DNA of 64,000 nucleotides from Halichondria panicea (GCF_963675165.1 NC_087391.1:2375001-2439000); one strand, 5' to 3'; positions 19,234-30,689 are shown, counted from the first letter of the stretch. The notes: generated by a model from the letters alone, not told the origin. Numbers and translations: made by a program.

Positions 19234-20817
19234 ATGGCTATCAATGCTCGTGGAAACAAGAAAAGAACTTGTAAATGGAGAGTCAGATGGTTCTACTCTA
19301 GGGGGGGGTACTTGGTCTTGGTATGGAATCTGCTGGTCAACTTCTCATTTGCGACTACCCTATTGTTTTCTGGTCAATTCACTAGTTATCTTACCTCAAG
19401 CCCATTGTATGTGTCGATACTGATAGCCATTGTACCTATATGTTCTCTTGTCATTTCGGCTCCATTATCAGGTTGGCTGGCTGATGCTAAACTCGGAAAC
19501 TTGAAAGTTCACAAAATCGGTATTTTTCTAATCTTTTTGTCGACTTTGGTGACATGTGTGCTCACATGTTGACAACTGAGTTATTTAACAGTAACAGTCT
19601 TAAGCTTTCAATTTTCAGTGTCATTTCCAGCCTATCTTTGTTAGGATATGGAGCTTTCTTATCTACCTCTGTCCAGCTAGGTCTTGATCAAATGCCTGAA
19701 GCTTCTTCAGAAAACATTAGTAGCTTTCTTAATTGGCATTATTTTCTTGTTATTGCCAGCTATTGGGTAGTTATGGTATTGTTTAATATTAATAACAAAT
19801 GTGTTGGTGAAAAGTACAACCTGGTGTATAACCAGATACTGAGCTTTTTCTCTGTGTTTTGTATGAGTATTGTTCTAATTTCTGATTTTTGTCTCTCCTC
19901 AAAGTGTCTGGTAGTTGAACCAAAAGCAACTCAGTCTCTGAAAACCATCTATCAAGTTCTCAAGTTTGCTGCCAAGCACAAGGCTCCCCTCAATCGCAGT
20001 GCTCTCACATTGGGAGGAAGACATACCTTCTAGACTAGATCTTGGTAAGTCAAGGTATGGTGGACCATTCACTACAGAGCAAGTTGAAGATGTGAAAACA
20101 GTATTTCGTGTATTTTCTCTTGGTTTAACAACGTTGTTTGCATATGGCTTCTTTACTGCTCTAAGTATTAGTAGAAAGACTATCATATTTTTCTCGCTAA
20201 CCGAATGTGAAAGCACCATTGTTTTTGTGCACATTGGTCCAGTAAGTTTCTTCATTGGAATGTTGGTGCAAGAATTTTAAATTTATCCTATAGCCCGAGG
20301 CAAATTTCCTGGTACTCTGAAAAGATTTAAAGCTACGTACTTCCTTATTGTAACCATTTGTGTTGTGTGTCTTATTTTGGCCATTCTCAAATACTTTGGA
20401 CTTGTCCCTAGTTTATCAATTGATGTTATTTTCTCAGTATCAGGTAGTTTGCTGTTTGTGGTTTTTTTACCAGCAGAATTGGAGTTTGTATGTGCTCAGT
20501 CACCATACAATATGAGAGGGTTGCTTGTTGGTTTGGTGTACGTTAAGTATGTTTGCTCTGGTTTTTTCAATGCCGTGTTTAGTATTTTGATGAGTAGTTT
20601 ATGTACTAGTGAGTACTGCATCATCATTCAATGGTCTGTAATAGCCGTGCTCATTTTGTTTGGATTTGTGTTGTTCCTATTCGTGGTTCGCCGATACAAG
20701 TTGAGAACGAGGGATGATGGTTTTGTAGCTCAGCATTTTATTGAAGAGATATACGATCGAAACCTCACTGCTGCTGCTCAGCTAGAGCAACCACGCATTT
20801 TTGCAACTATGAAATGA
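19234..20817 (+). pseudogene. POT/SLC15-like transporter, copy D (three lesions)
   Basis: MAINARG-type, start ATG 19234. Compared with intact copy E it has a 2-base insertion at ~19565 (CTCACATGTTG for CTCATGTTG), a 2-base loss at ~20009 (CTCACATTGGG for CTCACATATTGGG), and a TAA stop at ~20278 (GAATTTTAAATT for GAATTTTTGATT). The rest is collinear and ends with the usual IFATMK. Closest to copy E by eye, sharing the INNKCVGEKYN loop and FVHIGPVSFF. Confidence 0.9.
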
Positions 20818-20915
20818 TATTGATTTTGTATGTACACTCATATTTGGATTTGACTTGTTTGGACACAATAATTAACCTGAGGCAGGCATGTAGGCGGTGA
20901 CAGGTTATATATTAA

Positions 20916-21088
20916 CAGGGTGTCATACAGGATTTTGAAGTAGAGGGGGGAAATAAAAAAGTAACCAGAAAAGTTTGCTAAAAAAAAGGTCAACTGTTAT
21001 TTCATAGTATGTAAAATTGCCAGCTATGGACCCTCGGTCAGCAAAAAGGGGGGGGGATATCCCCCTTCCCCCCCTGTATGACACTCTG
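20916..21088. mobile_element. 173-bp MITE
   Basis: Ends CAGGGTGTCATACAGG and CCTGTATGACACTCTG are inverted copies with one mismatch. It is inserted in the TATATA run of the spacer, which is uninterrupted in the other units. CAGGG-type ends are common in hAT-like elements, but a clean 8-bp duplication cannot be read in the AT repeat. It contains A-rich, G-rich and C-rich homopolymer tracts. Confidence 0.7.
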
Positions 21089-22139
21089 GTATATATAGTG
21101 TCACTGTATGGTAGTCAGTCAATGTGTCTGTTAATTAATGTTTGTTTCGATAAAATATGTATTCTTGTTTTGCTCTACTTAATAATGCTGCATACTGTTT
21201 CACAATGACAATGAATGGATTGCAATGCACCCTCTTGGTGGGTGTGGTTTGCTGGCATTAAAACGCGAATAATCTTACACGCGTTGCCAAATAGCGAAAA
21301 TTTCCCCGGTATAAGGAAATAACTGCTCTGTGAAGTTATAGGCATTGCAGTGAACAAGAAAATTAAGCAAGTCAAAAATCCGCCAAAAGCAATGTTAGTG
21401 CCTTAGGTATCTCATAGTGACCACTCCAACCATTACTAGCAAATGACGTTGCTGCCTATAGACACATCAGTTTAGTATTCCCTCATCAGCCATGTCCATG
21501 CACCGAGGAGAGCAGCTCTCTAACACAGTCAATGCGACCCACAGCACAGTGGGAAGCACCCATAGCTTCCCCTGATCATCCCAATGTGCTTCAATAGCCA
21601 GGCTGATTTTTTTCAGATGAGGGTTCTTTCTTGTAAGCCTCGATGGCATCCGGAGGTTCAGTTGTAACCTCATACCCCAGAAGGAGCTAAGAGGGTGTGA
21701 GCTAGGTATAGGATATGCAATATATAAGTGGAGTTCACCTATCCTACAACAATGAGAACATAATTGGGGCGAGCGAAGCGAGTCCCTTAGTTAGTCATGC
21801 ACGTGGTCCGGGTGCGCTTGCCCCATGGCGCTTGCGTCACCCTAGTTTATACATTAATATTAATTGACACATAATTATGCTTCTTGTCGGTCTCTAATCG
21901 TTTATTGGTCAGGTCGGAATTCCAACCCAGCTAAAAGAAGACTAAAATGCTCAGACTCTCTCCTGTCAGGTGCGGCTGATTTATGAGACTAAGTTGGCTG
22001 ATTCATGAGACTAAGTTGATCGAATCTAGCTGTGATATTTTAGGAGCATTGCTTGAGTTATTAGTGTAACTATGGTGTCACAGTCATGTCCTTATTAGGT
22101 ATCTATCTGTTGCTTGAGTGTTAGTGCTCTATTAGCTAA
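21089..22139. repeat. Recurring inter-copy spacer (unit 4)
   Basis: Matches 8093-9110 and leads into copy E. It has lost ~50 bases near 21180-21235 relative to unit 2. It contains the internally deleted form of the element seen whole at 18125-18870 (here 21770-21860). Confidence 0.7.
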
Positions 22140-22243
22140 GACCAAGTACGTAGTATAATAGTTGTAAAGAAGTATTGGCCAAGAAGCTGTGATATTATTA
22201 TTTTGCTATACGTGCTTCTCGGGTGTAATATACTACTTCTTTG
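22140..22243 (+). promoter_or_regulatory. Conserved 5' flank of copy E
   Basis: The ~100 bases upstream of the start codon (GACCAAGTACGTAGTATAAT...) are conserved in front of copies B, C, D and E, more strictly than the spacer before them. This is the likely promoter/5' UTR. The TATAAT-like stretch could serve as a TATA element, but no start site can be proved. Confidence 0.5.
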
Positions 22244-23827
22244 ATGGCTATCAATGCTCGTGGAAACAAGAAAAGAACTTGTAAATGGAGAGTCAGATGG
22301 TTCTATTCTAAAGGAGCCTACTTGGTCTTGGTATGGAATCTGCTGGTCAACTTCTCATTTGCGACTACCCTATTGTTTTCTGGTCAATTCACTAGTTATC
22401 TTACCTCAAGCCCATTGTATGTGTCGATACTGATAGCCATTGTACCTGTATGTTCTCTTGTCATTTCGGCTCCATTATCAGGTTGGCTGGCTGATGCTAA
22501 ACTCGGAAACTTGAAAGTTCACACAATCGGTATTTTTCTAATCTTTTTGTCGACTTTGGTGACATGTGTGCTCATGTTGACAACTGAGTTATTTAATAGT
22601 AACGGTCTTAAGCTTTCAATTTTCAGTGTTATTTCTAGCCTATCTTTGTTAGGATATGGAGCTTTCTTATCTACCTCTGTCCAGCTAGGTCTTGATCAAA
22701 TGCCTGAAGCTTCTTCAGAAAACATTAGTAGCTTTCTTAATTGGCATTATTTTCTTGTTATTGCCAGCTATTGGGTAGTTATGGTATTGTTTAATATTAA
22801 TAACAAATGTGTTGGTGAAAAGTACAACCTGACTTATAACCAGATACTGAGCTTTTTCTCTGTGTTTTGTATGAGTATTGTTCTAATTTCGGATTTTTGT
22901 CTCTCCTCGAAGTGTCTGGTAGTTGAACCAAAAGCCACTCAGTCTCTGAAAACCATCTATCAAGTTCTCAAGTTTGCTGCCAAGCACAAGGCTCCCCTCA
23001 ATCGCAGTGCTCTCACATATTGGGAGGAAGACATACCTTCTAGACTAGATCTTGGTAAGTCAAGGTATGGTGGACCGTTCACTACAGAGCAAGTTGAAGA
23101 TGTGAAAACAGTATTTCGTCTATTTTCTCTTGGTTTAACAACGTTGTTTGCATATTGCTTCTTTACTGCTCTAAGTATTAGTAGAAAGACTATCATATTT
23201 TCCTCGCTAACCGAATGTGAAAGCACCATTGTTTTTGTGCACATTGGTCCAGTAAGTTTCTTCATTGGAATGTTGGTGCAAGAATTTTTGATTTATCCTA
23301 TAGCCCGAGGCAAATTTCCTGGTACTCTGAAAAGAATTAAAGCTACGTACTTCCTTATCGTAACCATTTGTGTTTTGTGTCTTATTTTGGCCATTCTCAA
23401 GTACTTTGGACTTGTCCCTAGTTTATCAATTGATGTTATTTTCTCAGTGTCAGGTGGTTTGCTGTTTGTGGTTTTCTTACCAGCAGAATTGGAGTTTGTA
23501 TGTGCTCAGTCACCATACAATATGAGAGGGTTGCTTGTTGGTTTGGTGTACGTTAAGTATGCTAGCTCTGTTTTTTTCAATGCCGTGTTTAGTATCGTGA
23601 TGAGTAGTGCATGTACTAGTGAGTACTGCATCATCATTCAATGGTCTGTAATAGCCGTGCTCATTTTGTTTGGATTTGTGTTGTTCGTTTTTGTGGTTCG
23701 CCGATACAAGTTGAGAACGAGGGACGATGGTTTTGTAGCTCAGCAAATCATTGAAGAGATATACGATCGAAACCTCACTGCTGCTGCTCAGCTAGAGCAA
23801 CCACGCATTTTTGCAACTATGAAATGA
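22244..23827 (+). CDS. POT/SLC15-like transporter, copy E (intact, MAINARG type)
   Basis: A single-exon gene of 527 codons. ATG 22244 is chosen because MAINARGNKKR is shared by all copies of this type. The protein is polytopic, with ~12 membrane helices, a basic cytosolic N-terminus, a long central cytosolic loop and a basic C-terminal tail. PTR2/POT hallmarks are the PLSGWLADAKLGN loop after TM2, QLGLDQMPEAS, KSRYGGPFTTEQVEDVKT before TM7, and ELEFVCAQSPYNMRG in TM10, whose Glu contacts the peptide amino end in known POTs. The TM1 ExxER proton-coupling motif of classical POTs is absent: TM1 has no acidic residue. The substrate is therefore uncertain; peptide or other solute transport is inferred from the family. 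The 5' flank is shared with copies B-D. It forms a duplicated pair with copy G. Confidence 0.85.
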   Translation: MAINARGNKKRTCKWRVRWFYSKGAYLVLVWNLLVNFSFATTLLFSGQFTSYLTSSPLYVSILIAIVPVCSLVISAPLSGWLADAKLGNLKVHTIGIFLIFLSTLVTCVLMLTTELFNSNGLKLSIFSVISSLSLLGYGAFLSTSVQLGLDQMPEASSENISSFLNWHYFLVIASYWVVMVLFNINNKCVGEKYNLTYNQILSFFSVFCMSIVLISDFCLSSKCLVVEPKATQSLKTIYQVLKFAAKHKAPLNRSALTYWEEDIPSRLDLGKSRYGGPFTTEQVEDVKTVFRLFSLGLTTLFAYCFFTALSISRKTIIFSSLTECESTIVFVHIGPVSFFIGMLVQEFLIYPIARGKFPGTLKRIKATYFLIVTICVLCLILAILKYFGLVPSLSIDVIFSVSGGLLFVVFLPAELEFVCAQSPYNMRGLLVGLVYVKYASSVFFNAVFSIVMSSACTSEYCIIIQWSVIAVLILFGFVLFVFVVRRYKLRTRDDGFVAQQIIEEIYDRNLTAAAQLEQPRIFATMK

Positions 23828-25250
23828 TATTGATTTTGTATGTACACTCATATTTGGATTTGGACACAATAATTAACCTGAGGCAGGCATGTAGGCAGTG
23901 ACAGGTTATATATATATAGTGTCACTGAATAGTAGTCAGTCATTGTGTCTTATTAAATTGATGAAATTGATACATGCAATGTCGTTCTTAAAGCCTGCTT
24001 CAAGAGTTCTCACAATTGTTATAGGAACTGAATTTCAATATTTCTTTTGATTGGTGGTTAGTTGCCTGCCGCTACATTAATTTATTCCACTGATTTTTTT
24101 CTATACTTCAATAGAACCACACATCGAGAGGGTTTAGCGCCAAATTAATATCCCAATTATACGGCATTCCTTAAAATCATCCATCTCGTCTGAATAATTA
24201 TGTTGTTGCAGCTACGCTTCGGTAATCTCATTTATATGATTTCCCCAAATTATGCGTTCAACTTCTATTGGGCCACTACGTATAACGGTACAGATAACAT
24301 AATGTATCAGATACATGATTATTGGTCACCGGCCAGTTGTTCGCACCTTATCCAATAGAATGCATGGTACGTAACTATAGCTATAATAATATCTATTATT
24401 AATCGCTATTATCTGCATGAATAAACGCCGATTATTCATGTCTAATCTCAATCTTTGGATGCCTTGGGCTGAAACCTTAGTTAGAAATACACACCTCTGC
24501 CCCTGTGTGTAGTAATCTTCCAGTGTGTTTAATCGATGTAATTTCTATACTTGTAAGGGCCTTAAAATGGTCGTGGATAATCAGAGTGCTCTCTCGATGG
24601 TAGCATAGGATGGGGCAAGGTGTCCAGACACGTCGCATCCCACACCAGCAGCTCCCCACACTTCCAAGGCACCACATGCAGTGATGCCTCCTGGACACTC
24701 TTATATATATTCATAATTATAAATGTTGAACAAAAACGTTGGTGGTTTCAAGGCCATGCATGCTCTTGGAATAGGCGTGGGTTTGGGACGGACCAGTTTA
24801 GGTCGGAAGTGCCAAGGCCGCGCTTTGGAAGGCATGGTCGTAGGAAATTCATTGTGTGGGCTGGTAGTTGTGTTCGCATCGGACGTAGGCGAACAACTCT
24901 GGTGCTTTTTCAGGGAAGCGCTGAACCATGACGGTGGCCATTGTAGTGAATTATTTCACCCAGACGGAAATGTCCCAAGACAGCCAACCTAGGGCGCCCG
25001 GTCGGGGCAGAGGTCATCAGAGCTGACCTCGCTCATCTCAATGAACTTAGTATCTTTGCGGCTATGGTCATGGACACAGTTGCTCCCGGGTTGTAGGATG
25101 CTAAACTACATGAATAATTATGCATGCAATTTCAATTTACGTATTCTCTTGATTCTCTATAATTACACTGTTGACTTTCAAAATGCTGTGTAAGCAGTCA
25201 GTTTCTACTGATTACACTAAGTACCTATACAAAGCTATGCAGTGTTGTAA
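23828..25250. other. Intergenic stretch between copies E and G
   Basis: Duplicate of 10807-11969 with an additional ~265-base AT-rich segment at about 24176-24443 that is absent from the first copy and has no visible inverted ends. A GC-richer block (24560-25060) matches 11290-11800. No gene was recognised. Confidence 0.55.
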
Positions 25251-26834
25251 ATGATGTGCAAGTACAAATTGAGGTGGTTCTATTCCAAGAGAGCCTTTCT
25301 GGTTTTGTTTTGGACACTACTGCTGAGTTTTGTAAGCCCTTCTCTGTACTACTTGAATGTTGAAGTATTTGCAGGTAAAGTTTCGAAATGGTTTCTTGTT
25401 CTTTTAGTACTAACAGTTTTGATTGCAGCACCCTTGTCAGGATGGTTAGCAAATGCCAAACTTGGCAACTACAGAGTGTTTAAGATTGGATGTGTATCGT
25501 TGTTTGTTTCGACTGTGATGACTTGCTTAGTTTTTGTCGTTAAAGAATTTGGTTTTGAAATCAGTACTGTGCTTGTATCGATACAATTTAGTTTCAGTGT
25601 TACGTTTTTTATAGTAGGAGTTTGGATGTGTCTTGTAACCGTCCTTCAACTTGGTCTAGATCAGATGCCAGATGCCTCTTCCTCAAACATTTCTTCTTAC
25701 ATTGCCTGGTTTGTTGGTGCCACAGTGGCTGGAATGTATCTCAGTTACTTTACATCTTCACCGTCATCGTGTACACACTTCAAAACTATTATGGTGTCTC
25801 CCATTGTTTCCCTGTTTTTAGTTCTTTGTATGGCTATTATTCTTGTTCAACAGTTTTTTATTCCTTCAAAATGGCTAATAATCGAACCCAGATCACCTCA
25901 GTCTCTGAAAACCATCTACCACATTCTTAAGTTTGCTAAGCAAAACAAGGCTCCCCTTAATCGCAGTTCTCTCACCTACTGGGAGGAAGATATACCTTCT
26001 AGAGTAGATCTTGGTAAGTCAAGGTATGGTGGACCGTTCACTACGGAGCAAGTTGAAGATGTGAAAACGTTATTATGTCTAATGGTTATAAGCCTGCCTT
26101 TTTTCTTAATCACTCTTTCGTTGGGAATTCGCCCAAATATTTTGAGCCATATCGATTTTCAAATTCCTGGCCTGAATCAGTGCAGTGCATTTGTACTTTT
26201 GGCATTTACCTACAGTTCACATTGGAGTAGTGTACTAGCCACAATCTTTTGTGAGCTTGTTTTTTACCCACTTTTTGGAAATAAGTCTCCAAGTCTTCTC
26301 CAAAAAATTGGATTCACAAGTTTTATGACTTCTGTTGTTAGCTTTTCATGTCTAATTATCAAGTTAGTTCAGTATTTAGATCATTCCAATGAAAATGTTA
26401 GTGAGTGGATAGCACGTGTCATTTATTTTGTAACTTCGGGTGTTTTGTTCCAGATTTTCTTCACTTCTGGACTTGAGTTCGCTTGTGCTCAGTCTCCCTA
26501 TCACATGAGGGGACTTGTCCTTTCTTTTGTGATTGTGTTTATAGTGTCTGGTAGTGTAGTTGGTTCTTCATTTGGTCTTTACCTAAGTTATCAAGCATGT
26601 GAAGATCAAAGCTCTTGGTGCTCTGTTGTGCCATTTGCAGTGAAAACTGTGATTAGTTTGATTTCACTAGTATTGTTTTGTGTCGTGTCTCGCTGGTACA
26701 AGATGAGAGTGAGAGATGATGGATTTGCTCAGCAGAGGATAGTGGAGGAGGTCTATGATCGATACCTCACTGCTGAAGCAGCAAGATCAAACACTCAGTA
26801 TGGCACTGTTGGGTTGAACAATACAGTTAGGTAG
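25251..26834 (+). CDS. POT/SLC15-like transporter, copy G (intact, MMCKYK type)
   Basis: Single exon, 527 residues, ATG 25251. Approximate map: TM1 15-35, TM2 47-66, PLSGWLANAKLGNYR 61-75, TM3 76-97, TM4 105-132, QLGLDQMPDASS 133-144, central loop 205-275 with DLGKSRYGGPFTTEQVED 253-270, TM7 274-292, TM10 around LEFACAQSPYHMRG 408-421 (Glu409), last helix 462-480, and a tail with RVRDDGFAQQ 486-495 ending NNTVR. TM1 lacks ExxER. Its last ~60 residues are nearly identical at DNA level to copies H-J although the N-terminal halves differ, suggesting gene conversion. Probably a plasma- or lysosomal-membrane solute carrier; the substrate is unknown. Confidence 0.85.
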   Translation: MMCKYKLRWFYSKRAFLVLFWTLLLSFVSPSLYYLNVEVFAGKVSKWFLVLLVLTVLIAAPLSGWLANAKLGNYRVFKIGCVSLFVSTVMTCLVFVVKEFGFEISTVLVSIQFSFSVTFFIVGVWMCLVTVLQLGLDQMPDASSSNISSYIAWFVGATVAGMYLSYFTSSPSSCTHFKTIMVSPIVSLFLVLCMAIILVQQFFIPSKWLIIEPRSPQSLKTIYHILKFAKQNKAPLNRSSLTYWEEDIPSRVDLGKSRYGGPFTTEQVEDVKTLLCLMVISLPFFLITLSLGIRPNILSHIDFQIPGLNQCSAFVLLAFTYSSHWSSVLATIFCELVFYPLFGNKSPSLLQKIGFTSFMTSVVSFSCLIIKLVQYLDHSNENVSEWIARVIYFVTSGVLFQIFFTSGLEFACAQSPYHMRGLVLSFVIVFIVSGSVVGSSFGLYLSYQACEDQSSWCSVVPFAVKTVISLISLVLFCVVSRWYKMRVRDDGFAQQRIVEEVYDRYLTAEAARSNTQYGTVGLNNTVR

Positions 26835-27776
26835 TAGTAGATTTCAGAAGCTGTTTATGACCTTATTATTATGTTCTTAGTGATGAATTTTGTTTATAGT
26901 GTACCTGACAATTGTCATTAAATGGGTGTCTATATACTATGTAGACCATTTTTATCGACATCTTTCAGAGAGCACACGAATGACGTAGCATGTACATGAG
27001 CACTTTGCTTAACCGATTTTAGAAGCTTGTTAAAAGCTTTCACTGTTTACAATAGCCGATGTGCATTGGGGTGCATTAGGCTATTTAGTTGATCAATACA
27101 CACAGAGTTCTTGCTATATAGTACATTCTTGTACCAAGTGCTTAGTATATCTTTCAACTTACGTGCTTGCTAAGCAATTAATGTATGAAGCTATACTGTA
27201 CATTGTATATAATTATTGTGGGTGGTGGTTGTTTATGTGTTTCATTGTTTATATTTAAAACTTGTCCCAATAAATTATTGTCATAGCGATTATGTGTTAT
27301 TGATAATAGACTACTTTCTATACAGTAAACATGTGTAAATCCTTTAATGCAGTAACATAACTTCTAGCAAGCAATATGTGTTCTATTTGTGACTTTTTAC
27401 GTACTAATGTTGAACACAATTTTCGTTAGAATTTGAATTGTTTTCTTGTGATTTGTGGTATTGAATTCAGCACCGTTATCCAGGTGGTTATAATTATAGC
27501 TGATGCAAAAGTAGGGTGTTTAGGTTCTTTGTTTTGCCTATGGTGGTTTGGTCATGGAGGATAACTATATAAACGAATTACTATTTAATGTCCTCCGGCT
27601 GAATTTAAAATTTCTGGTGTTCATTTTCTCCTTAAGGTTGTCGCACACCATGAACATAGAATTGTGTGTTCTCATACACACAACAAAATCCATTACAACA
27701 AATATTTTATTTATGGCAGTGTCTGCTTCTAGGCTTGCTGCATATATACTCTCTATCCTGCTCTCACCTTAAGGAT
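26835..27776. other. 3' flank of copy G
   Basis: Parallel to the 3' flank of copy F. It contains CCCAATAAATTATT near 27268 (candidate polyadenylation signal). Near 27676 it lacks the gag fragment that sits at 14396-15062, so it is the empty site. No gene seen. Confidence 0.55.
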
Positions 27777-27968
27777 TCATAATCCGAGGCAGAATTGCCT
27801 GAGCCCTGCCTCCCGGATCTCCTTAACTACCTTATTAATTTTACTAACAACCACTTGTGATGGAGTATCTTTATATTTAACTGTTACCTGTACATGGTAT
27901 AATTATGATGTGAAATTGATGACATTTTATCTTACCTCGATCTCTTCTTTGGAAGCTAAGGAAGCCAT
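27777..27968 (-). CDS. Candidate two-exon micro-gene, 47 codons
   Basis: Exon 1 (27968-27936) reads MASLASKEEIE and ends at a consensus donor (GAG/GTAAGAT). Exon 2 (27887-27777) follows a good acceptor (CATGTACAG), continues in phase 0 with VTVKYKDTPSQVVVSK, and ends REAGLRQFCLGL before TGA. The intron is 48 bases. The charged helical composition looks protein-like, but I do not recognise the product. It may instead be the first exons of a larger gene whose remainder was cut at the segmental-duplication edge (~27785). No TATA or homology support. Confidence 0.35.
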
Positions 27969-30689
27969 TGTTATTATACTGAACTTATGGCCATGTGGAT
28001 ATTGCACGTGGCCTGGAATGAGCATGTTTTTGTTGGTTTATGTGCGTGTGCAATAGTTTTGTTCAGAGCTGAGTTCTTATCATTTTCAAACTGGGCACCA
28101 TTTTGTTCGCAATGATTTTACTTCCGGCCTGCTACTTTCCTTTTATACCGCAGCCGAGGCTGCATGATCGCGATTGCTTGCAAGCGAACGCGTACTGTTT
28201 ATAAACGCGACATTCTTGTTTAAATCTTTAGTGGGCGGGGACTCAAATTCGGAATCATTCGATGGTGCTTAATCTCACATTGAAAATCTCACAAAGATAC
28301 ACCCACCCATTTAGATCAATTATAGCACTCTTGATATTAATTTGGAGTTGCAAATAAAAAATAACAACTTTCAAAATAATAATAGGTAGGTTGCACCGGT
28401 TCTGCAAACCGTGACTTCAGATAGAGCTTCATTTAACGGCATTGTAGCCATTACCAAGCTAGAGGCTGCCTACAATTTACAGTGTGCAATGCGCATATCT
28501 GTTCTCAGGAGACTATGAAACATTTCTTTTTGAATTGAATATTGCACTAGAAGGTAGGACTCGCCTACGTGCTGTATATAGAAATACTTAAAATATAATT
28601 GATCACACCTGGTAAATCATTCGCTGCATGTCTTTGGTCATGGAGAAGTACATTTATACGTCTGGGATATGCCACAATAGAGTAGAGATAAGCACTCTCT
28701 TCATTATCTCTCCATTGATTCCAGCCTGAGCCATAAGGAGCTGGCCTGGTAGTGGATCTCACAATAGTAGCAGCGTTTGAATTGGATACATCATCTACCG
28801 GTGCATGTACTCTATACCCTATTATATATCCAGCAGAAAATTAATAACCTAAAAGATATACAGTACTGTTTTTAGCTACTCTTAGATGATCTTCTTTTAT
28901 TCTTAGATCATCTAACTTCTTTGTCTCATCTTGCACACTATCCTGGACATTCAGTTTATCAATCTTCTTGGAACGCAGTGCAGCTGTACTCTTGCTCGCG
29001 TAGCATCCATCAAGGCCTGGGAAATCGATAATTATATGAGACGATCCACAAAAACAGCGCTTGAAAATGGCAATGCTATCTTAAGTTTAATTTTCACGCA
29101 ATGGGTACAGTAGAGGCCAAATTAAAGTTTATGTTCTGTTTGCGTAGTCCTCTGCGTTTGTTTTAATTCTGTTGCACACAAGCAAAAACAATCGTTTTGG
29201 TGCATAGCTTGCAGTACTGTGTGACCCCTAATTGGATTCGTAGTAATTAAGGCAATTGGTACATGCTGTACATGAGTGTAAAGCTAGTAGTTTCCAAACC
29301 CACCATGCAACACTAGGCTTTGGGACATCTGACTTTAAAATCAACAAATTAGAAAGAAAAAATGGGTTGAGGAGATCACTAAGTTGAGCTCAATTGCAAC
29401 CACCCACCCACAAGAAGCATATATATATGCCGCCCTCACGTGAACACGTCTTATCAGTAAATGGACCTATTTTATGCGGATAATACCGAATATCAACAAC
29501 TTTTACAGCATCTGGAAGACGCCATTAGACTTCGACTCATTCCAGGCAAACCAGCAATTATTGACATTTTTTAGTTCCACACTGTTCGACGAAGGCAAAA
29601 AAATTGTCAGTGTCGATGCCAATTTCTAATTAACGCACATGGCATAATAATTATGTTGTACACGGCATGTTATAAGTACAAAATGGTCCCCAAAAATTCT
29701 ATAAACACTACAAGTTTATAATTATAACTAGAGCACTAAAGTGCAAACCCTCAGAAGAGTGATAATGCAGTGCATGTAGCATGTATGACTAGCACAGCAA
29801 CTCAAACTAAACCAAACTGGAGGGGAAGCATGCTGGTGGTACATGTCACATGAGAAATGCACTGTGGACTGGGATCACAGCAAAGAAGCCTGGAGTCTTA
29901 GACTTAGAGAGGTATGGCTCCTGCCAGGCCGAAGTATAGGATCCAGAGCCAGCCAACAACCAGTCACAATTTATCTTTCATTGTTCCTGGTACGGGATCA
30001 CTTCAGCTGCAAATACGTAGTCAGCAGAAGCTACTAGCTTTCTACTTTAGTGACCCTGTTCCATTGTTCCTGGTGCAGGATCACTCACTTTAGCTGTAAA
30101 TAACCCCGTTCAAGCTACATTTTGCTCGCTTTTATTAGACAACAAAGCTTTAACACCGAAAGCTGCCACTATTAACTTGTTGTGTGGAGGCTACCCATGC
30201 TGTAAACGCAGTGCTAGAACATCCAGGTAAGCAGACCCAGTCACAAGCTTGTTCAAGCTTCTTAGCTTTTGCTCGACAAAGAAGCTTTAGCATCAAAATC
30301 TTCCACTATTTAAACCAAGATATTGTTGTGTGAAGGCTATCCATGCTGTAAAAGCAGTGCTGTGGCATCCAGGTGAGTAGAAAAGGCCATTACCACAATA
30401 TTTATGTTACTATCACCAAATTTATGTCTTTGTGTGTACACCACATCGTTAATTTGCACCTGCTTTGTACAATGGAGGAGTATGCTCAGTTTTTCAGTTT
30501 TCTCCAATTGATGCAGTGTCTTAATGCTAACTTGAAACTCATGACTCTGCCCGAAACATTGTTTCCAGTTCATCAAACAAATTATCCTCTTCAGTTTCTG
30601 AAACTAATGCTCGATTTTGATTTGAAAATGGAATCAGCACGGCCTGTGTCAAGATCCTACAATTGAGAATGACATGAACGACTCTACAG
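27969..30689. other. Intergenic region with isolated exon-like pieces
   Basis: No complete gene seen. A minus-strand exon-like stretch at 28794-28609 has an acceptor (CCGGTAG) and a donor (CCAG/GTGTGA) and encodes SGWNQWRDNEESAYLYSIVA and NVLLHDQRHAANDLP; the family is unknown. At 29461-29574 a short plus-strand frame contains QHLEDAIRLRLIP, which resembles a segment of retroelement polymerase proteins. A diverged tandem repeat lies at 30112-30375. Confidence 0.4.
30112..30375. repeat. Diverged tandem repeat, ~140-bp period
   Basis: Two units share TCAAGCT...TTTTGCTCG, TGTTGTGTG(G/A)AGGCTA(C/T)CCATGCTGTAAA(C/A)GCAGTGCT and CATCCAGGTRAG. The first runs about 30112-30222 and the second about 30252-30375. 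A shorter related pair (CCTGGTACGGGATCACTTCAGCT and CCTGGTGCAGGATCACTCACTTTAGCT) lies just upstream at 29987 and 30070. No coding. Confidence 0.6.
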
